DNA of 64,000 nt from Mesorhizobium carmichaelinearum (GCF_900199455.1 NZ_FZQR01000007.1:62001-126000); one strand, 5' to 3'. Counted from the stretch's first letter, positions 34,001 through 44,418 are shown. Notes: a model not told the origin generated them from the letters alone. Numbers and translations: made by a program.

Positions 34001-34510
34001 ATGGGGGAAGCGATTCGCATCATCGGCATCGATCCGGGGCTCAGGCGCACCGGATGGGGCATCGTCGAGAGCCTCGGCAATTCCTTGCGCTTCGTCGCGT
34101 CCGGCACCGTGCGCTCCGAGGACAAGGCGGCATTGGCGACGCGGCTCTGCCAATTGCATGACGGGCTCGCCGAAATCCTGCATGCGGCAATGCCGCATGA
34201 GGCGGCCGTCGAACAGACCTTCGTCAACAAGGACGCCGTGGCGACGCTGAAGCTCGGCCAGGCGCGCGGCATCGCCATGCTGGTGCCGGCGCGGGCCGGC
34301 CTGGTCGTCGCCGAATACGCGCCCAATGCGGTGAAGAAGGCTGTCATCGGCGTCGGCCATGGCGACAAGAAGCAGATCCACATGATGGTGAAGGTGCTGC
34401 TGCCGAAAGCGACTTTCGACACCGAACATGCCGCCGACGCACTGGCTATCGCGATTTGCCATGCGCATCACCGGCAGAGCGCCGCCTATCGGATGGCGCT
34501 CGCCGGGTAA
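34001..34510 (+). CDS. ruvC: Crossover junction endodeoxyribonuclease RuvC
   Basis: 169 residues, full length. It begins [19 protein letters not shown], with the first catalytic aspartate, and has VEQTFVNKD and a C-terminal [17 protein letters not shown], covering the remaining acidic residues. RuvC resolves Holliday junctions after RuvAB branch migration. The start ATG 34001 has CGGAGG upstream. Normally followed by ruvA; here a toxin-antitoxin module is inserted between them. Confidence 0.97.
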   Translation: MGEAIRIIGIDPGLRRTGWGIVESLGNSLRFVASGTVRSEDKAALATRLCQLHDGLAEILHAAMPHEAAVEQTFVNKDAVATLKLGQARGIAMLVPARAGLVVAEYAPNAVKKAVIGVGHGDKKQIHMMVKVLLPKATFDTEHAADALAIAICHAHHRQSAAYRMALAG

Positions 34511-34544
34511 CGATGTTCTTGACTTGTTCACGTTGAGAGGATAA

Positions 34545-34565
34545 GTAATACCGTGGAGGTATTAC
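34545..34565. promoter_or_regulatory. Perfect palindrome over the antitoxin ribosome site
   Basis: GTAATACC (34545-34552), spacer GTGGA, GGTATTAC (34558-34565), ending two bases before ATG 34567. It covers the GGAGG ribosome site. An upstream TTGACT (34519-34524) and a -10 near 34541-34546 could form the promoter. Typical of autoregulated AbrB antitoxin operators. Confidence 0.7.
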
Positions 34566-34566
34566 C

Positions 34567-34836
34567 ATGCGCGTGACTATCAAGGGGCAAGTGACAATTC
34601 CCAAACCGATAAGGGACCATCTGGGTATAGGCCCGGGCTCGGAGGTGGAATTCGTGGCCACTGACAGCGGCGTTCAGCTGATTGCCGTCAACGAGAACCT
34701 CTCGCATGAGGAGAAATTGCGCAGGTTCCACGATGTCCTCGACCGGATGGAGGGGACGTTGGATTTGGGGGGCATGACCACCGATCAATACATGGAGTGG
34801 TTGAGGGGGCCGCGTGAAGATCTCGACGTTGATTGA
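34567..34836 (+). CDS. AbrB/MazE-type antitoxin (VapB-like)
   Basis: 89 residues. N-terminal swapped-hairpin AbrB domain (MRVTIKGQVTIPKPIRDHLGIGPGSEVEF), with a C-terminal tail (LDRMEGTLDLGGMTTDQYMEWLRG) that would bind the toxin. It represses its own operon through the palindrome at 34545-34565. It overlaps the toxin by 23 bases. Sits between ruvC and ruvA. Confidence 0.9.
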   Translation: MRVTIKGQVTIPKPIRDHLGIGPGSEVEFVATDSGVQLIAVNENLSHEEKLRRFHDVLDRMEGTLDLGGMTTDQYMEWLRGPREDLDVD

Positions 34837-35233
34837 TACAAATGTCCTGATCGACGTTTGGGGACCAGCCGGGCCGATGAAAGAATGGTCGGCATCGGCG
34901 ATCGCTTCATGCCGTCGCGACGGCGCCTTGGTCGTCAATACGATCATCTGGTCCGAGCTGGCGCCGCTGATCGCGACAGAAGGGGCACTTCGAAAAGCAG
35001 TCGACATGCTCGAGATGGATCGCGAACTTGTGCCCTGGGACGCGGCATTCCTTGCCGGCGTCGCGCATTCCCGCTATCGCCAGGCTGGCGGTGTTCGGGA
35101 AAGGACCTTGCCTGATTTCTTTATCGGTGCTCACGCGACCGTTGCTGGGCATCGTCTTTTAACGCGCGACGCCGCGCGTTATCGCAGTTATTTCCCCGAT
35201 CTCGACATCATCTCTCCGGAAACCCACCCATGA
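34814..35233 (+). CDS. PIN-domain toxin (VapC-type)
   Basis: 139 residues. The acidic PIN residues are visible: D in [10 protein letters not shown] in WSELA, D in [10 protein letters not shown] and D in TRDAARY, so the RNase site appears intact. GTG 34814 is the start, overlapping the antitoxin. VapC-type toxins cleave tRNA or rRNA. The module interrupts ruvC-ruvA; ruvA starts 11 bases downstream, so ruvAB transcription may depend on this module's promoter. Confidence 0.9.
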   Translation: MKISTLIDTNVLIDVWGPAGPMKEWSASAIASCRRDGALVVNTIIWSELAPLIATEGALRKAVDMLEMDRELVPWDAAFLAGVAHSRYRQAGGVRERTLPDFFIGAHATVAGHRLLTRDAARYRSYFPDLDIISPETHP

Positions 35234-35243
35234 GGCTTCAGGT

Positions 35244-35864
35244 ATGATCGGCAAGCTCAAGGGCACGTTGGACGAGATCGACGAGGATCATTGCCTCGTC
35301 GACGTGCACGGCGTCGGCTACGTCGCCTATTGCTCGGCGCGGACGCTGGCAACACTGCCTTCGCCCGGCGAAGCGGTGGTGCTGTTTATCGAGACTTATG
35401 TGCGCGAGGACATGATCCGGCTGTACGGCTTCCAGTCCGTGTTGGAGCGCGAATGGTTCCGGCTGTTGATGAGCAATGTGCAGGGCGTCGGCGCCAAAGT
35501 GGCGCTGGCCATCCTATCGACGCTGGCGCCGGCCGACCTCGCCAATGCCATCGCACTGCGCGACATTGCCATGGTTTCCCGCGCCCCCGGCGTCGGCAAG
35601 AAGGTGGCCGAACGCATCGTCACCGAGTTGAAGAACAAGGCGCCGGCCTATGCGGGCACCGCCTCCGGCACCATCGGGCTTAAGCAGGAACTCGGTGAAG
35701 GCGTGGCGCCCGCGCCGATCACCGACGCGGTCTCGGCACTGGTCAATCTCGGCTATTCGCGCGACACCGCCGCCAATGCGGTCGCTGCGGCGCTGAAGAC
35801 CGCGGGCGAGGACGCCGATGCACCGAAGCTGATCCGCTTCGGCCTGAAGGAATTGGCGCGGTGA
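35244..35864 (+). CDS. ruvA: Holliday junction branch-migration protein RuvA
   Basis: 206 residues, full length. It begins [26 protein letters not shown], with two helix-hairpin-helix stretches ([14 protein letters not shown] and [17 protein letters not shown]) and the flexible C-terminal domain that contacts RuvB. RuvA binds the four-way junction and loads RuvB. Only 11 bases separate it from the PIN toxin. Confidence 0.97.
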   Translation: MIGKLKGTLDEIDEDHCLVDVHGVGYVAYCSARTLATLPSPGEAVVLFIETYVREDMIRLYGFQSVLEREWFRLLMSNVQGVGAKVALAILSTLAPADLANAIALRDIAMVSRAPGVGKKVAERIVTELKNKAPAYAGTASGTIGLKQELGEGVAPAPITDAVSALVNLGYSRDTAANAVAAALKTAGEDADAPKLIRFGLKELAR

Positions 35865-35907
35865 GGGCTCGCTTGTCCGTTTCCCTGCCATATGCAAGGA
35901 AGACAGC

Positions 35908-36945
35908 ATGAGCCTGTCGCCCCGCCTGATCACTCCGGAAAAACGCGGCGAGGATGCCGAGCAGACCTTGCGGCCGCAGACGCTTGCCGACTTTGTCGGC
36001 CAGGCGGCGGTGCGGGCCAATCTCAAAGTGTTCATCGAGGCCGCCAAGGGTCGCAACGAGGCGCTCGACCATGTGCTGTTCGTCGGGCCGCCGGGGCTGG
36101 GCAAGACGACGCTGGCGCAGATCATGGCACGCGAACTCGGCGTCAATTTCCGCTCGACCTCCGGGCCGGTCATCGCCAAAGCCGGCGATCTCGCCGCGCT
36201 GCTCACCAATCTCGAAGAAGGCGACGTGCTGTTCATCGACGAGATCCACCGGCTGAACCCGGCGGTGGAGGAAATCCTCTATCCGGCGATGGAGGATTTC
36301 CAGCTCGACCTGATCATCGGCGAGGGACCGGCGGCGCGCTCGGTCAAGATCGACCTTGCCCGTTTCACGCTGGTCGCCGCCACCACGCGTCTCGGCCTGC
36401 TCACCAATCCGCTGCGCGACCGGTTCGGCATTCCGGTGCGGCTCAACTTCTACACGGTCGAGGAGCTCGAGCAGATCGTGCGGCGCGGCGCCCGCATCCT
36501 GCAAATGCCGCTGGGCGACGACGGCGCGCTGGAGATCGCGCGGCGCGCGCGTGGCACGCCGCGCATCGCGGGGCGGCTGTTGCGCCGCGTGCGCGATTTC
36601 GCCTCGGTCGCCGGCGATGGCCATGTCGACCGCGTAATCGCCGACGAGGCATTGACCCGGCTGGAAGTCGACGCGCTCGGCCTCGACGCGCTCGACCGCC
36701 GCTATCTCTCGATGATCGCCCGCAATTTCGGCGGCGGTCCGGTCGGCATTGAGACCATCGCCGCCGGCCTGTCCGAGCCGCGCGACGCCATCGAGGACAT
36801 CATCGAGCCCTATCTGATCCAGCAGGGGTTCATCCAGCGCACGCCGCGCGGCCGCATGCTGACGGCCAATGCCTGGCGTCATCTCGGCCTCGACGCGCCG
36901 AAGGACCTGGCACAGCAGCAGATCAACCTGTTCCAGGAAGAATAG
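35908..36945 (+). CDS. ruvB: Holliday junction helicase RuvB
   Basis: 345 residues. Walker [10 protein letters not shown] (about residue 62), Walker [10 protein letters not shown], sensor motif [17 protein letters not shown] and the winged-helix C-terminus with [13 protein letters not shown]. RuvB hexamers drive branch migration. It follows ruvA by 43 bases. ATG 35908 is the family start. Confidence 0.97.
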   Translation: MSLSPRLITPEKRGEDAEQTLRPQTLADFVGQAAVRANLKVFIEAAKGRNEALDHVLFVGPPGLGKTTLAQIMARELGVNFRSTSGPVIAKAGDLAALLTNLEEGDVLFIDEIHRLNPAVEEILYPAMEDFQLDLIIGEGPAARSVKIDLARFTLVAATTRLGLLTNPLRDRFGIPVRLNFYTVEELEQIVRRGARILQMPLGDDGALEIARRARGTPRIAGRLLRRVRDFASVAGDGHVDRVIADEALTRLEVDALGLDALDRRYLSMIARNFGGGPVGIETIAAGLSEPRDAIEDIIEPYLIQQGFIQRTPRGRMLTANAWRHLGLDAPKDLAQQQINLFQEE

Positions 36946-37105
36946 CTGCCAAGCGATCCGGCGCGGGTTCCCAGACCAGTGATCAAGCATCCGTGAACGG
37001 CTTGCGCAGAATCTGCTCGTCTTTGTCGATTTGCCGGCGCAATCGTGGATTTTATCGGCGCTGTCTCGCGGCATGCCGCCGCGATCCACGTGCCGGGGCC
37101 ATAGA

Positions 37106-38002
37106 ATGATAACCAGACGCGGGTTCCTGCGCTTCATCGGCGGGTCGTTCCTGACCGCCGCCGCGCTCGGCGCCTATGCGGTCGGCATCGAGCCGATGCT
37201 CTTGACGCATGTGAAACGCTATGCGCTGACGCCGCCGCATTGGCCTGACGGCCTGAAGCTGCGGGTTGTCGCGCTCGCCGATATCCATGCCTGCCGGCCC
37301 TGGATGACGAAGGAGCATGTTGCCTCGCTCTGCGAAGACGCGAATGCGCTGCAGCCGGACCTGATCGTGCTGTTGGGTGACTATATTGCCGGCATGCCCC
37401 TGGTAACGGGGCCGGTGACGCCATCGCAATGGGCCTCCGCACTGTCGGGCCTCAAGGCACCGCTTGGCGTCCTGTCGATCCTTGGCAATCACGATTGGTG
37501 GAGCGACGGCTTCGCGCAGCGCGCGGGGGGCGGCCCAACGATAGCGCGCAAGGCCCTCGAGAAGGTCGGTATCCCGGTACTGGAGAACGATGTCGTGCGC
37601 CTGGAGAAGGATGGCCATGGCGTCTGGATCGCTGGCCTGGCCGACCAGCTGGCGCTGCTGCCGGCCAGGAGGGGCGACGACTGCAAGGGGCTCGACGATC
37701 TCGACAGCACGCTGGCCAAGGTCGGCGACACCGCGCCGATCATCCTGCTTGCCCACGAGCCGGACATTTTTCCGACCGTGCCATGGCGGGTTTCGCTGAC
37801 CCTGTCGGGCCACACCCATGGCGGACAGGTGCGGCTGTTCGGCTATTCGCCTGTCGTGCCGTCGCGCTTCGGCAATCGCTACGCCTACGGCCATGTCGTC
37901 GAGAACGACCGCAATCTGATCGTCTCGGGCGGGCTCGGCTTCAGCATCATGCCGGTGCGTTTCGGCGTGCGGCCGGAGATCCTGCAGATCGATCTCGGTT
38001 GA
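37106..38002 (+). CDS. Calcineurin-like metallophosphoesterase
   Basis: 298 residues from ATG 37106; the longer reading from 37031 adds nothing recognisable. A twin-arginine-like N-terminus (TRRGFLRFIGG) and a hydrophobic segment suggest export or anchoring. The metal-binding motifs are complete: ADIHA, LLGDY, GNHDWW, LAHEPD and SGHTHGGQ. Members cleave phosphodiester or phosphomonoester bonds, such as lipid A pyrophosphate bonds in LpxH relatives; the exact substrate is unknown. Confidence 0.88.
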   Translation: MITRRGFLRFIGGSFLTAAALGAYAVGIEPMLLTHVKRYALTPPHWPDGLKLRVVALADIHACRPWMTKEHVASLCEDANALQPDLIVLLGDYIAGMPLVTGPVTPSQWASALSGLKAPLGVLSILGNHDWWSDGFAQRAGGGPTIARKALEKVGIPVLENDVVRLEKDGHGVWIAGLADQLALLPARRGDDCKGLDDLDSTLAKVGDTAPIILLAHEPDIFPTVPWRVSLTLSGHTHGGQVRLFGYSPVVPSRFGNRYAYGHVVENDRNLIVSGGLGFSIMPVRFGVRPEILQIDLG

Positions 38003-38024
38003 TATGAAGGATCGCTTGTCGCCT

Positions 38025-39275
38025 CTAGGGGAGTGACCGGATCACATCCATCACGTCAGGCTCGGCCTTGTCGCCATTGAAGGCGTCGACAATGCCGAAG
38101 GCGCCGCCATAGCCCCACACCGACCATGAGAAGCCGTGCGCCTCGGCGCGTGCGATCATGTCCTTGACATAGGCGGCGCGGTACTCGGCCGGCATCACAT
38201 AGGCATTGCCGTATTCCTGGCGGATCATGCCGAACTCGCCCAGCGTGATGTTTTCCGGCTTGATGCCATTGGTCTTCGCCCATGCCTCGACCCTGTTGAA
38301 CGGCGCATCCATCAGGCCAAGCAGCTTTTCGGGGCTGTCCATGCTGGCGACCTGCTCGTCGAGATAGGCCAGCAGGCCGCTCTGCCGTGTCCACGGCGCC
38401 TCGGCCTTGATCCGGGCACGGATGGTGTCGAGCGCCACGTCGAGCTGCGCCTTCGGCACGGATGTAAGCGGGTAGGGCAAGCCGGTCACGTAGGGGATAA
38501 AATCGCCGGCCCAGGTCGCGCCCTGGTGGGTGAGCAGGAACGGATCATAGGAATGGAAGGTCCAGATGACATTGTCGTCGGGGATCACCTTGGGATCGAT
38601 CTTTTCCAGGGACGAAGCGGCGGAATAGCAGGCGCCGGTCAGCACCACCGTCAGCTTCGTCGCCGAGGATCGCGCCGCGGCAAACAATTTGCGCTGGCGG
38701 TCCGGCCACAGGCTGGTGCCGTCGCTGTCACAATCGACAATCGGTTCGTTCATCAGCTCGAAGGCGACCTTCTTGGGATCTTCGCTGGCCAAAGTGCGAC
38801 CCATCTTCCGCACCATGTCGACGTAGCGGTCGAAGGTCCGCGCATCCTCCATCACCTCGGCCATGCCGATCTTGCGGCTGCCGCCGGCCGGGATCAGGTG
38901 CATATCGACGATCACCTTCAGGCCGGCGCCGTTGATCATGCGCACTGAATCCAGCACGCTGGCATAGAGGTCGTCGCGCAGGGCCTCGGTCTGGTCAGAC
39001 AGGAAGGGCGAGGGGTCGACAGGCATGCGCAGGAAATCGAAACCTGCTTCCTTGAGCGCCTTGAGATCACCGTCTTTGAGGAATTTGCGCCATTCCGGAT
39101 AGGGCAGGATGGCCTTGGCGTCGCCCCACTGATCCTCACCGGGCCAGGTGACCCATTGGTCAAGATTGAGGCCGCGCTTCATTGTAAAAGTCGCTGCCTG
39201 ACTAGGTAGCGCCAAAGCCACCAGCACAAGTAGCGCCGCCATCAAACTCTTGATCATCGCCGTCAACAGTGCCAT
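38025..39275 (-). CDS. Glycoside hydrolase family 5 (cellulase-like)
   Basis: 416 residues from ATG 39275; ATG 39257 is also possible, and either leaves a signal peptide (SLMAALLVLVALALPSQAA). The catalytic acid/base lies in FELMNEP and the nucleophile in ITLGEFGM, both intact. GH5 enzymes cut beta-glucans or mannans; the substrate here is unknown. Secreted. Convergent with the metallophosphoesterase gene and divergent from ybgC. Confidence 0.85.
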   Translation of the reverse strand: MALLTAMIKSLMAALLVLVALALPSQAATFTMKRGLNLDQWVTWPGEDQWGDAKAILPYPEWRKFLKDGDLKALKEAGFDFLRMPVDPSPFLSDQTEALRDDLYASVLDSVRMINGAGLKVIVDMHLIPAGGSRKIGMAEVMEDARTFDRYVDMVRKMGRTLASEDPKKVAFELMNEPIVDCDSDGTSLWPDRQRKLFAAARSSATKLTVVLTGACYSAASSLEKIDPKVIPDDNVIWTFHSYDPFLLTHQGATWAGDFIPYVTGLPYPLTSVPKAQLDVALDTIRARIKAEAPWTRQSGLLAYLDEQVASMDSPEKLLGLMDAPFNRVEAWAKTNGIKPENITLGEFGMIRQEYGNAYVMPAEYRAAYVKDMIARAEAHGFSWSVWGYGGAFGIVDAFNGDKAEPDVMDVIRSLP

Positions 39276-39332
39276 CCGATGTCATGTCAAGCGCGGAACT
39301 GGTGCCTCGCCGCGACTGAAAAAGGAAGCGCA

Positions 39333-39815
39333 ATGGACGATCATGGTGAATCGGCGACGTTGCTGGCCGGGCTTTCCGGCGCGCTGACGGCGTTCGGGCA
39401 CCGGCTGATGGCGCGGGTCTATTATGCGGACACCGATTTCTCCGGCGTCGTCTACCACGCGCGCTATCTGGAATTCCTCGAGCGTGGCCGCTCCGACTAT
39501 CTCAGGCTCACCGGCGTGCATCACACGGAACTCGCTGACGGCAAGCATGGCGAGAAGATCGTCTGGGTGGTGCGCCGCATGGAGATCGACTTCCGCAGCC
39601 CTGCCCGCATCGACGACATCCTGACTGTCGACACCCGCACCGACACCATTTCCGGCGCGCGCATCTTCATGGCCCAGCAACTCAAGCGCGGCGACGAGGT
39701 GCTGGTCGAGGCCAAGGTCGAGGCGGCGATCATCGGCGAGAATGGCCGGCCGAGGCGGTTCCCCAAGGAATGGGTCGCAGCGTTCATGCCCAAGACGCTG
39801 CCGACGGCCGATTAG
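39333..39815 (+). CDS. ybgC: YbgC-type acyl-CoA thioesterase of the Tol-Pal cluster
   Basis: 160 residues, hot-dog fold. The active-site motif YYADTDFSGVVYHARYLEFLERGRSDYL is complete. YbgC hydrolyses short acyl-CoA and is linked to phospholipid handling. ATG 39333 has AAAGGAAG upstream; the frame from 39279 was not used. It starts the Tol-Pal cluster but is separated from tolQ by a terminator-like hairpin. Confidence 0.93.
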   Translation: MDDHGESATLLAGLSGALTAFGHRLMARVYYADTDFSGVVYHARYLEFLERGRSDYLRLTGVHHTELADGKHGEKIVWVVRRMEIDFRSPARIDDILTVDTRTDTISGARIFMAQQLKRGDEVLVEAKVEAAIIGENGRPRRFPKEWVAAFMPKTLPTAD

Positions 39816-39855
39816 GCGAATTACGCCGCAGGCGACTGTGCTTGTCCCCTAACCG

Positions 39856-39880
39856 GGCGCGGCAATGCGCCGCGCCTTAT
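39856..39880 (+). terminator. Likely terminator after ybgC
   Basis: GGCGCGGC (39856-39863), loop AATGC, GCCGCGCC (39869-39876), then TTATTTA. A strong stem with a weak T-run. If real, tolQ needs its own promoter in 39881-40083. Confidence 0.55.
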
Positions 39881-40083
39881 TTACTAACCCATCCTTAACC
39901 ATAACGGTTCATGAAGAGGTTGGTGAAGATTGGCGCTATCCAACGCCTTCCTTTCACCAATATTTGCCCTGAAAAGGCCGCTAACGGCACGGTTTGGGGT
40001 GTCCGGTAGCTTCGTGCGAACCGACCACAAGGGATGCCAGGGGCCTGCCGCCAGCTTCGCCCGGAAATCTTAAGGACGTAACG

Positions 40084-40794
40084 ATGGAAAATATCGCACT
40101 CGCCGACCCGGGCGCGCAATTGTCGATTTGGTCGCTGTTCATGCAGGCCAGCTGGGTGGTCAAGCTGGTCATGATCGGCCTGCTCTGCGCCTCGGTCTGG
40201 ACCTGGGCGATCATCATCGACAAGCTGGTTTCCTATGGCCGCATGCGGCTGGCGCTGAACCGCTTCGAGCAGGTCTTCTGGTCCGGACAGTCGCTGGAGG
40301 AACTCTACCGCACGCTCGCCGACCGCAAGACGTCAGGCATGGGCGCCATCTTCGTCGCCGCCATGCGCGAGTGGAAGAAGAGCTTCGAGAAGGGCGCCAA
40401 GACGCCGCTCGGGCTGCAGACCCGCATCGACAAGGCGATGGACCTGGCGCTGACCCGCGAGATGGAGAAGCTGGAGGGGCGCCTCGGCTTCCTCGCCACG
40501 ACGGGCTCGGCCGCCCCCTTCATCGGCCTGTTCGGCACGGTCATCGGCATCATGACGTCGTTCCAGGCCATTGCCGGCTCCAAGAACACCAGCCTTGCTG
40601 TGGTTGCGCCCGGTATCGCCGAAGCGTTGCTGGCGACGGCCATCGGCCTGCTCGCCGCCATCCCGGCCGTCATCGCCTACAACAAGCTGTCATCGGATGC
40701 GAACAAGATCGCTGTGCGCATGGAAGGGTTCTCCGACGAGTTCTCCGCCATACTCTCGCGCCAAATCGATGAAAAAGTCGCGCCCAAGGCCTAG
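40084..40794 (+). CDS. tolQ: TolQ, Tol-Pal inner-membrane protein
   Basis: 236 residues with three transmembrane helices. It has LGFLATTGSAAPFIGLFGTVIGIMTSFQAIA in the proton-channel helices. With TolR it forms the proton-driven complex that energises TolA. ATG 40084 follows AAGGACGTAACG; the frame to 39994 was not used. Starts tolQRAB-pal. Confidence 0.95.
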   Translation: MENIALADPGAQLSIWSLFMQASWVVKLVMIGLLCASVWTWAIIIDKLVSYGRMRLALNRFEQVFWSGQSLEELYRTLADRKTSGMGAIFVAAMREWKKSFEKGAKTPLGLQTRIDKAMDLALTREMEKLEGRLGFLATTGSAAPFIGLFGTVIGIMTSFQAIAGSKNTSLAVVAPGIAEALLATAIGLLAAIPAVIAYNKLSSDANKIAVRMEGFSDEFSAILSRQIDEKVAPKA

Positions 40795-40805
40795 GAGCAC
40801 AAAAG

Positions 40806-41258
<453 letters not shown>

Positions 41259-41265
41259 AGGCCAA

Positions 41266-42420
41266 ATGCGCACCGGTCTTACCTCATCGGTGATCTTGCA
41301 TACGGTGGCGTTGGCCTTCGGGTTGTTCACGCTGTCGTCGCCGCCTGCCATGCAGGCCGCCGACGTGGAATCGGTGTCGGTCGATATCGTACCGATGGAA
41401 GCCGTGGCACAGACGCTGCAAGGCGACAAGAAGGCTGTGATGCATGAAAAACCGGCGCCGCTGCCGACCAAGCGCCCCGATATCGTGCCCGATGCACAAA
41501 AGATCGGTGAGAACAGCGTCGATACCGACAAGCCCGTGACGGACGAGGCCAAGCCGAAACCGGTCGAGAAAACAGCGATGGCTGCCCCGGCGCCGACACC
41601 GACCGAAAAGCCGAAGACCGAGGACGCGCCGAAGCCAAAGGAAGAGCCGAAGCCGACACCGGCAACGGAAGTGGCGCCGGTTCCGCAGCCGAAGGAAGAG
41701 GTCAAGCCCGAGCCGGTGAAGCAGGTGGAACCGAAGCCGACCCCGGCGAAGCCGGCACCGGCGCCGGAGCCGGCCACAACCGCCGCCATCGAACCGAAGC
41801 CTGCGATCAAGCCCGACGCGATCGAAGAGGTTATCGATCAGCCGCCACCGCCGGAAGAGGCACAACTGCCGAATTCGGCGCCCGCGCCCGAAGCGCGGCC
41901 GAAGCCGCAGCCGGCGCCGGCTGAAAGCGCCAAGACGCCGGACCGCAAGGACGCCGACAAGCCGGTCAAGGAAGCCTCGTCGAAGCCGAAGTCGGAAGAC
42001 AAGCAATTCGATGAGGGCGCTATCCAGCAGTTGCTCAACCAGCAGAAGCCATCCGGTGGCGGCGGCAAGCGCTCGTCGCAGCAGGCCTCGCTCGGTGGCG
42101 AGAAGGATCAGGGTCAGAAGCTATCGAAGTCCGAGCAAGGGGCGCTGGAAGATCAGCTTAAAGGCTGTTGGTCCATTCCGGCGGGCCTCGAAGGCGCGGA
42201 AAATTTTGTGGTTGTGATCCAGTTCAATCTAAATGTTTCCGGGAAGCTCGACGGTCGCCCGACCGTGGAGACGTCGAGCGGTAATCGCCAATTCGACGAA
42301 AGCGCCGTACGCGCCGTCCAGAAATGCGACATGGCCGGTCTGCAAGTTCCCGCCGGCAAGCATGACATCTGGAACGATGTCGAGGTCACTTTCGATCCAA
42401 GAGAGATGCTTGGCCTCTAG
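41266..42420 (+). CDS. tolA: TolA, energy-coupling protein
   Basis: 384 residues. N-terminal transmembrane helix (SSVILHTVALAFGLFTLSS) and a long Pro/Lys/Glu-rich spacer (about 50-250). The C-terminal domain has CWSIPAGLEGAENFVVVIQFNLNVSGKLDG, the globular part that contacts Pal and TolB. It spans the periplasm and transmits force to the outer membrane. Seven bases after tolR. Confidence 0.92.
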   Translation: MRTGLTSSVILHTVALAFGLFTLSSPPAMQAADVESVSVDIVPMEAVAQTLQGDKKAVMHEKPAPLPTKRPDIVPDAQKIGENSVDTDKPVTDEAKPKPVEKTAMAAPAPTPTEKPKTEDAPKPKEEPKPTPATEVAPVPQPKEEVKPEPVKQVEPKPTPAKPAPAPEPATTAAIEPKPAIKPDAIEEVIDQPPPPEEAQLPNSAPAPEARPKPQPAPAESAKTPDRKDADKPVKEASSKPKSEDKQFDEGAIQQLLNQQKPSGGGGKRSSQQASLGGEKDQGQKLSKSEQGALEDQLKGCWSIPAGLEGAENFVVVIQFNLNVSGKLDGRPTVETSSGNRQFDESAVRAVQKCDMAGLQVPAGKHDIWNDVEVTFDPREMLGL

Positions 42421-42459
42421 GCCGAGAGCTGGAACAGCGAAGAAGAAAAGCGAGAAGAC

Positions 42460-43770
42460 ATGAGATCTTTCCTCAATCCGCTCCTGGTGCTTGTAGCCGT
42501 GACACTGGGCATAACGGCAGGTTCTGTCGTTCCAGTTCTGGCCAAAGTCGAGCTCAAGGTTACCGGAGGCAACATTGAGCCGCTGCCGATCGCCATCACC
42601 GATTTCCAGGGTGGCGATGCGCTTGGCGCCCAGATTTCGCAGATCGTCACCGCCGACCTGAAGCGCTCTGGCCTGTTCGCGCCGATCGACAAGAGCGCCT
42701 TCATCGAGAAGATCGCCAATCCGGATGCGCAGCCTCGCTTCGACGACTGGAAAGTGATCAACGCGCAGGCGCTGGTCACCGGCAGTGTCAGCAAGGAGGC
42801 CGATGGGCGTATCCGCGCCCAGTACCGGCTATGGGATACATTTGACGGGGTACAGATGTCGGGCGAACAGTTCTTCGCCAACGATGCCAACCAGCGCCGT
42901 GTCGCCCACATCATCGCCGACGCCATCTACGAGCGGATCACCGGCGAGAAGGGTTATTTCGACACGCGTGTCGTGTTCATCGACGAGTCCGGTGCCAAGA
43001 ATGCGCGCAAGAAGCGCCTGGCCATCATGGACCAGGACGGCGCCAATGTCCGCTATCTCTCCGACGGCAAGTCGATCGTGCTGACGCCGCGCTTCTCGCC
43101 GAATCGGCAGGAAATCACCTATATGTCGTATGAAAGCGGCCAGCCCAGGGTCTATCTCCTACAGATCGAGACCGGGCAGCGCGAACTGGTCGGCAATTTC
43201 CCCGGCATGACCTTTGCGCCGCGCTTCTCGCCCGACGGCCAGAAGGTGATCATGAGCCTGCTGCGCGACGACGGCAATTCCAACATCTTCGCCATGGATT
43301 TGCGCAGCCGCTCGACGACGCGGCTGACCAACTCGACCGCCATCGACACCTCGCCCTCCTATTCGCCTGACGGCAGCAAGGTGGTGTTCACCTCCGACCG
43401 CGGCGGCCGCGCGCAGATCTATGTGATGGGCGCCGACGGCTCGAGCCAGACCCGCATCTCCTTCGGCGACGGCGTCTATTCGACGCCGGTGTGGTCGCCG
43501 CGCGGCGACCTCATCGCCTTCACCAAGCAGACCGGCGGCGAATTCCAGATCGGCGTCATGAAGACCGACGGCTCGGGCGAGCGCATCCTGTCCTCCGGCT
43601 TCCAGCAGGAAGGGCCGACCTGGGCACCGAATGGCCGCGTCTTGATGTTCTTCCGCGACTCCAATGGTGGCCCGAAGCTGGTTTCGGTCGACCTCACCGG
43701 CCGTAACGAGCAGCCAATCCCGACCTCGAACTTCGCCTCGGACCCGGCTTGGTCGCCGCTTCTTGAATAG
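42460..43770 (+). CDS. tolB: TolB, periplasmic beta-propeller
   Basis: 436 residues. Signal peptide ([21 protein letters not shown]), N-terminal alpha/beta domain, then a six-bladed propeller with repeating SPDG motifs ([24 protein letters not shown], and others). TolB binds Pal at the outer membrane. Its stop is followed directly by the inverted repeat bordering the four-helix-bundle gene, so pal is no longer adjacent. Confidence 0.95.
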   Translation: MRSFLNPLLVLVAVTLGITAGSVVPVLAKVELKVTGGNIEPLPIAITDFQGGDALGAQISQIVTADLKRSGLFAPIDKSAFIEKIANPDAQPRFDDWKVINAQALVTGSVSKEADGRIRAQYRLWDTFDGVQMSGEQFFANDANQRRVAHIIADAIYERITGEKGYFDTRVVFIDESGAKNARKKRLAIMDQDGANVRYLSDGKSIVLTPRFSPNRQEITYMSYESGQPRVYLLQIETGQRELVGNFPGMTFAPRFSPDGQKVIMSLLRDDGNSNIFAMDLRSRSTTRLTNSTAIDTSPSYSPDGSKVVFTSDRGGRAQIYVMGADGSSQTRISFGDGVYSTPVWSPRGDLIAFTKQTGGEFQIGVMKTDGSGERILSSGFQQEGPTWAPNGRVLMFFRDSNGGPKLVSVDLTGRNEQPIPTSNFASDPAWSPLLE

Positions 43771-43805
43771 GAATTGAAGAACTGACGAGCTGAGGAACTG
43801 AGGAA
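43771..43805. repeat. Left inverted repeat flanking the four-helix-bundle gene
   Basis: Begins at the base after the tolB stop and reaches the ATG of the next gene. It consists of repeated GAACTGAGGAA-like units. Its complement is at 44188-44222 with 30 of 35 positions matching, so the transcript can form a long stem enclosing the gene. Confidence 0.75.
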
Positions 43806-44182
43806 TGGAGAAGCCGGGGCGCTTCGTCGAGCGTGCGCGAGACTTAGAAGTCTACAAGCGCGCTTACTCAGCCTCTCTCGAGGTGCATCAAGCCACTCTT
43901 GGTTTTCCGAAAATTGAGCAGTATGCGCTGGCCGATCAGTTGCGCCGCTCGAGTAAAGCGATCTGCGCCAATCTGGCTGAAGGATTTGCCAAACAGAGCC
44001 ACTCCAAAGCCGAATTTGCTCGTTTCGTTTCGATGGCGATCGGGTCATGCAGCGAAGTGGAGACGTGGATATCCTACGCGTTCGATCTTCAATACATCAC
44101 GCCGTCCCAACTCGACGCTTGGCGACAATCCTATGCCCAAATCCATGGGATGCTCGTGAGCCTTAGAGAGAGGCTGACCTGA
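43805..44182 (+). CDS. Four-helix-bundle protein (23S intervening-sequence family)
   Basis: 125 residues of the TIGR02436-type four-helix-bundle family: LEVYKRAYSASLEVHQATLGFP, then SSKAICANLAEGFAKQS and EVETWISYAFDLQYI. The family was first found encoded in intervening sequences of 23S rRNA and is also widespread as free-standing genes of unknown role. It lies between tolB and pal, flanked by 35-nt inverted repeats, unlike the usual Tol-Pal order. No clear ribosome site, because the left repeat abuts the ATG. Confidence 0.88.
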   Translation: MEKPGRFVERARDLEVYKRAYSASLEVHQATLGFPKIEQYALADQLRRSSKAICANLAEGFAKQSHSKAEFARFVSMAIGSCSEVETWISYAFDLQYITPSQLDAWRQSYAQIHGMLVSLRERLT

Positions 44183-44187
44183 ACCTT

Positions 44188-44222
44188 TTCTTCAATTCCT
44201 CAGTTCTTCAGTTCCTCAATTC
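44188..44222. repeat. Right inverted repeat flanking the four-helix-bundle gene
   Basis: Inverted partner of 43771-43805. It starts five bases after the four-helix-bundle stop. The repeated CAGTTCTTCAG/CTCAGTTC units suggest that the arms grew by duplication. Confidence 0.75.
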
Positions 44223-44418
44223 CCTCTTTCTTTCATGTTTTGGCCGCATTTCCGCCTAGGGTCCGCGCCAACTGTGGCTTCATGCCAAACGGCTGCGGAC
44301 GGGCAGCTAAACCAAATTTTAACCGTGTTTCTTGAATGCCGGTTAACCCAAACGTGGTTACTGGGTGATCAACGAAATCACTCGAATACGATCACTCGAA
44401 ATACGAAGGAGAGGCGGC

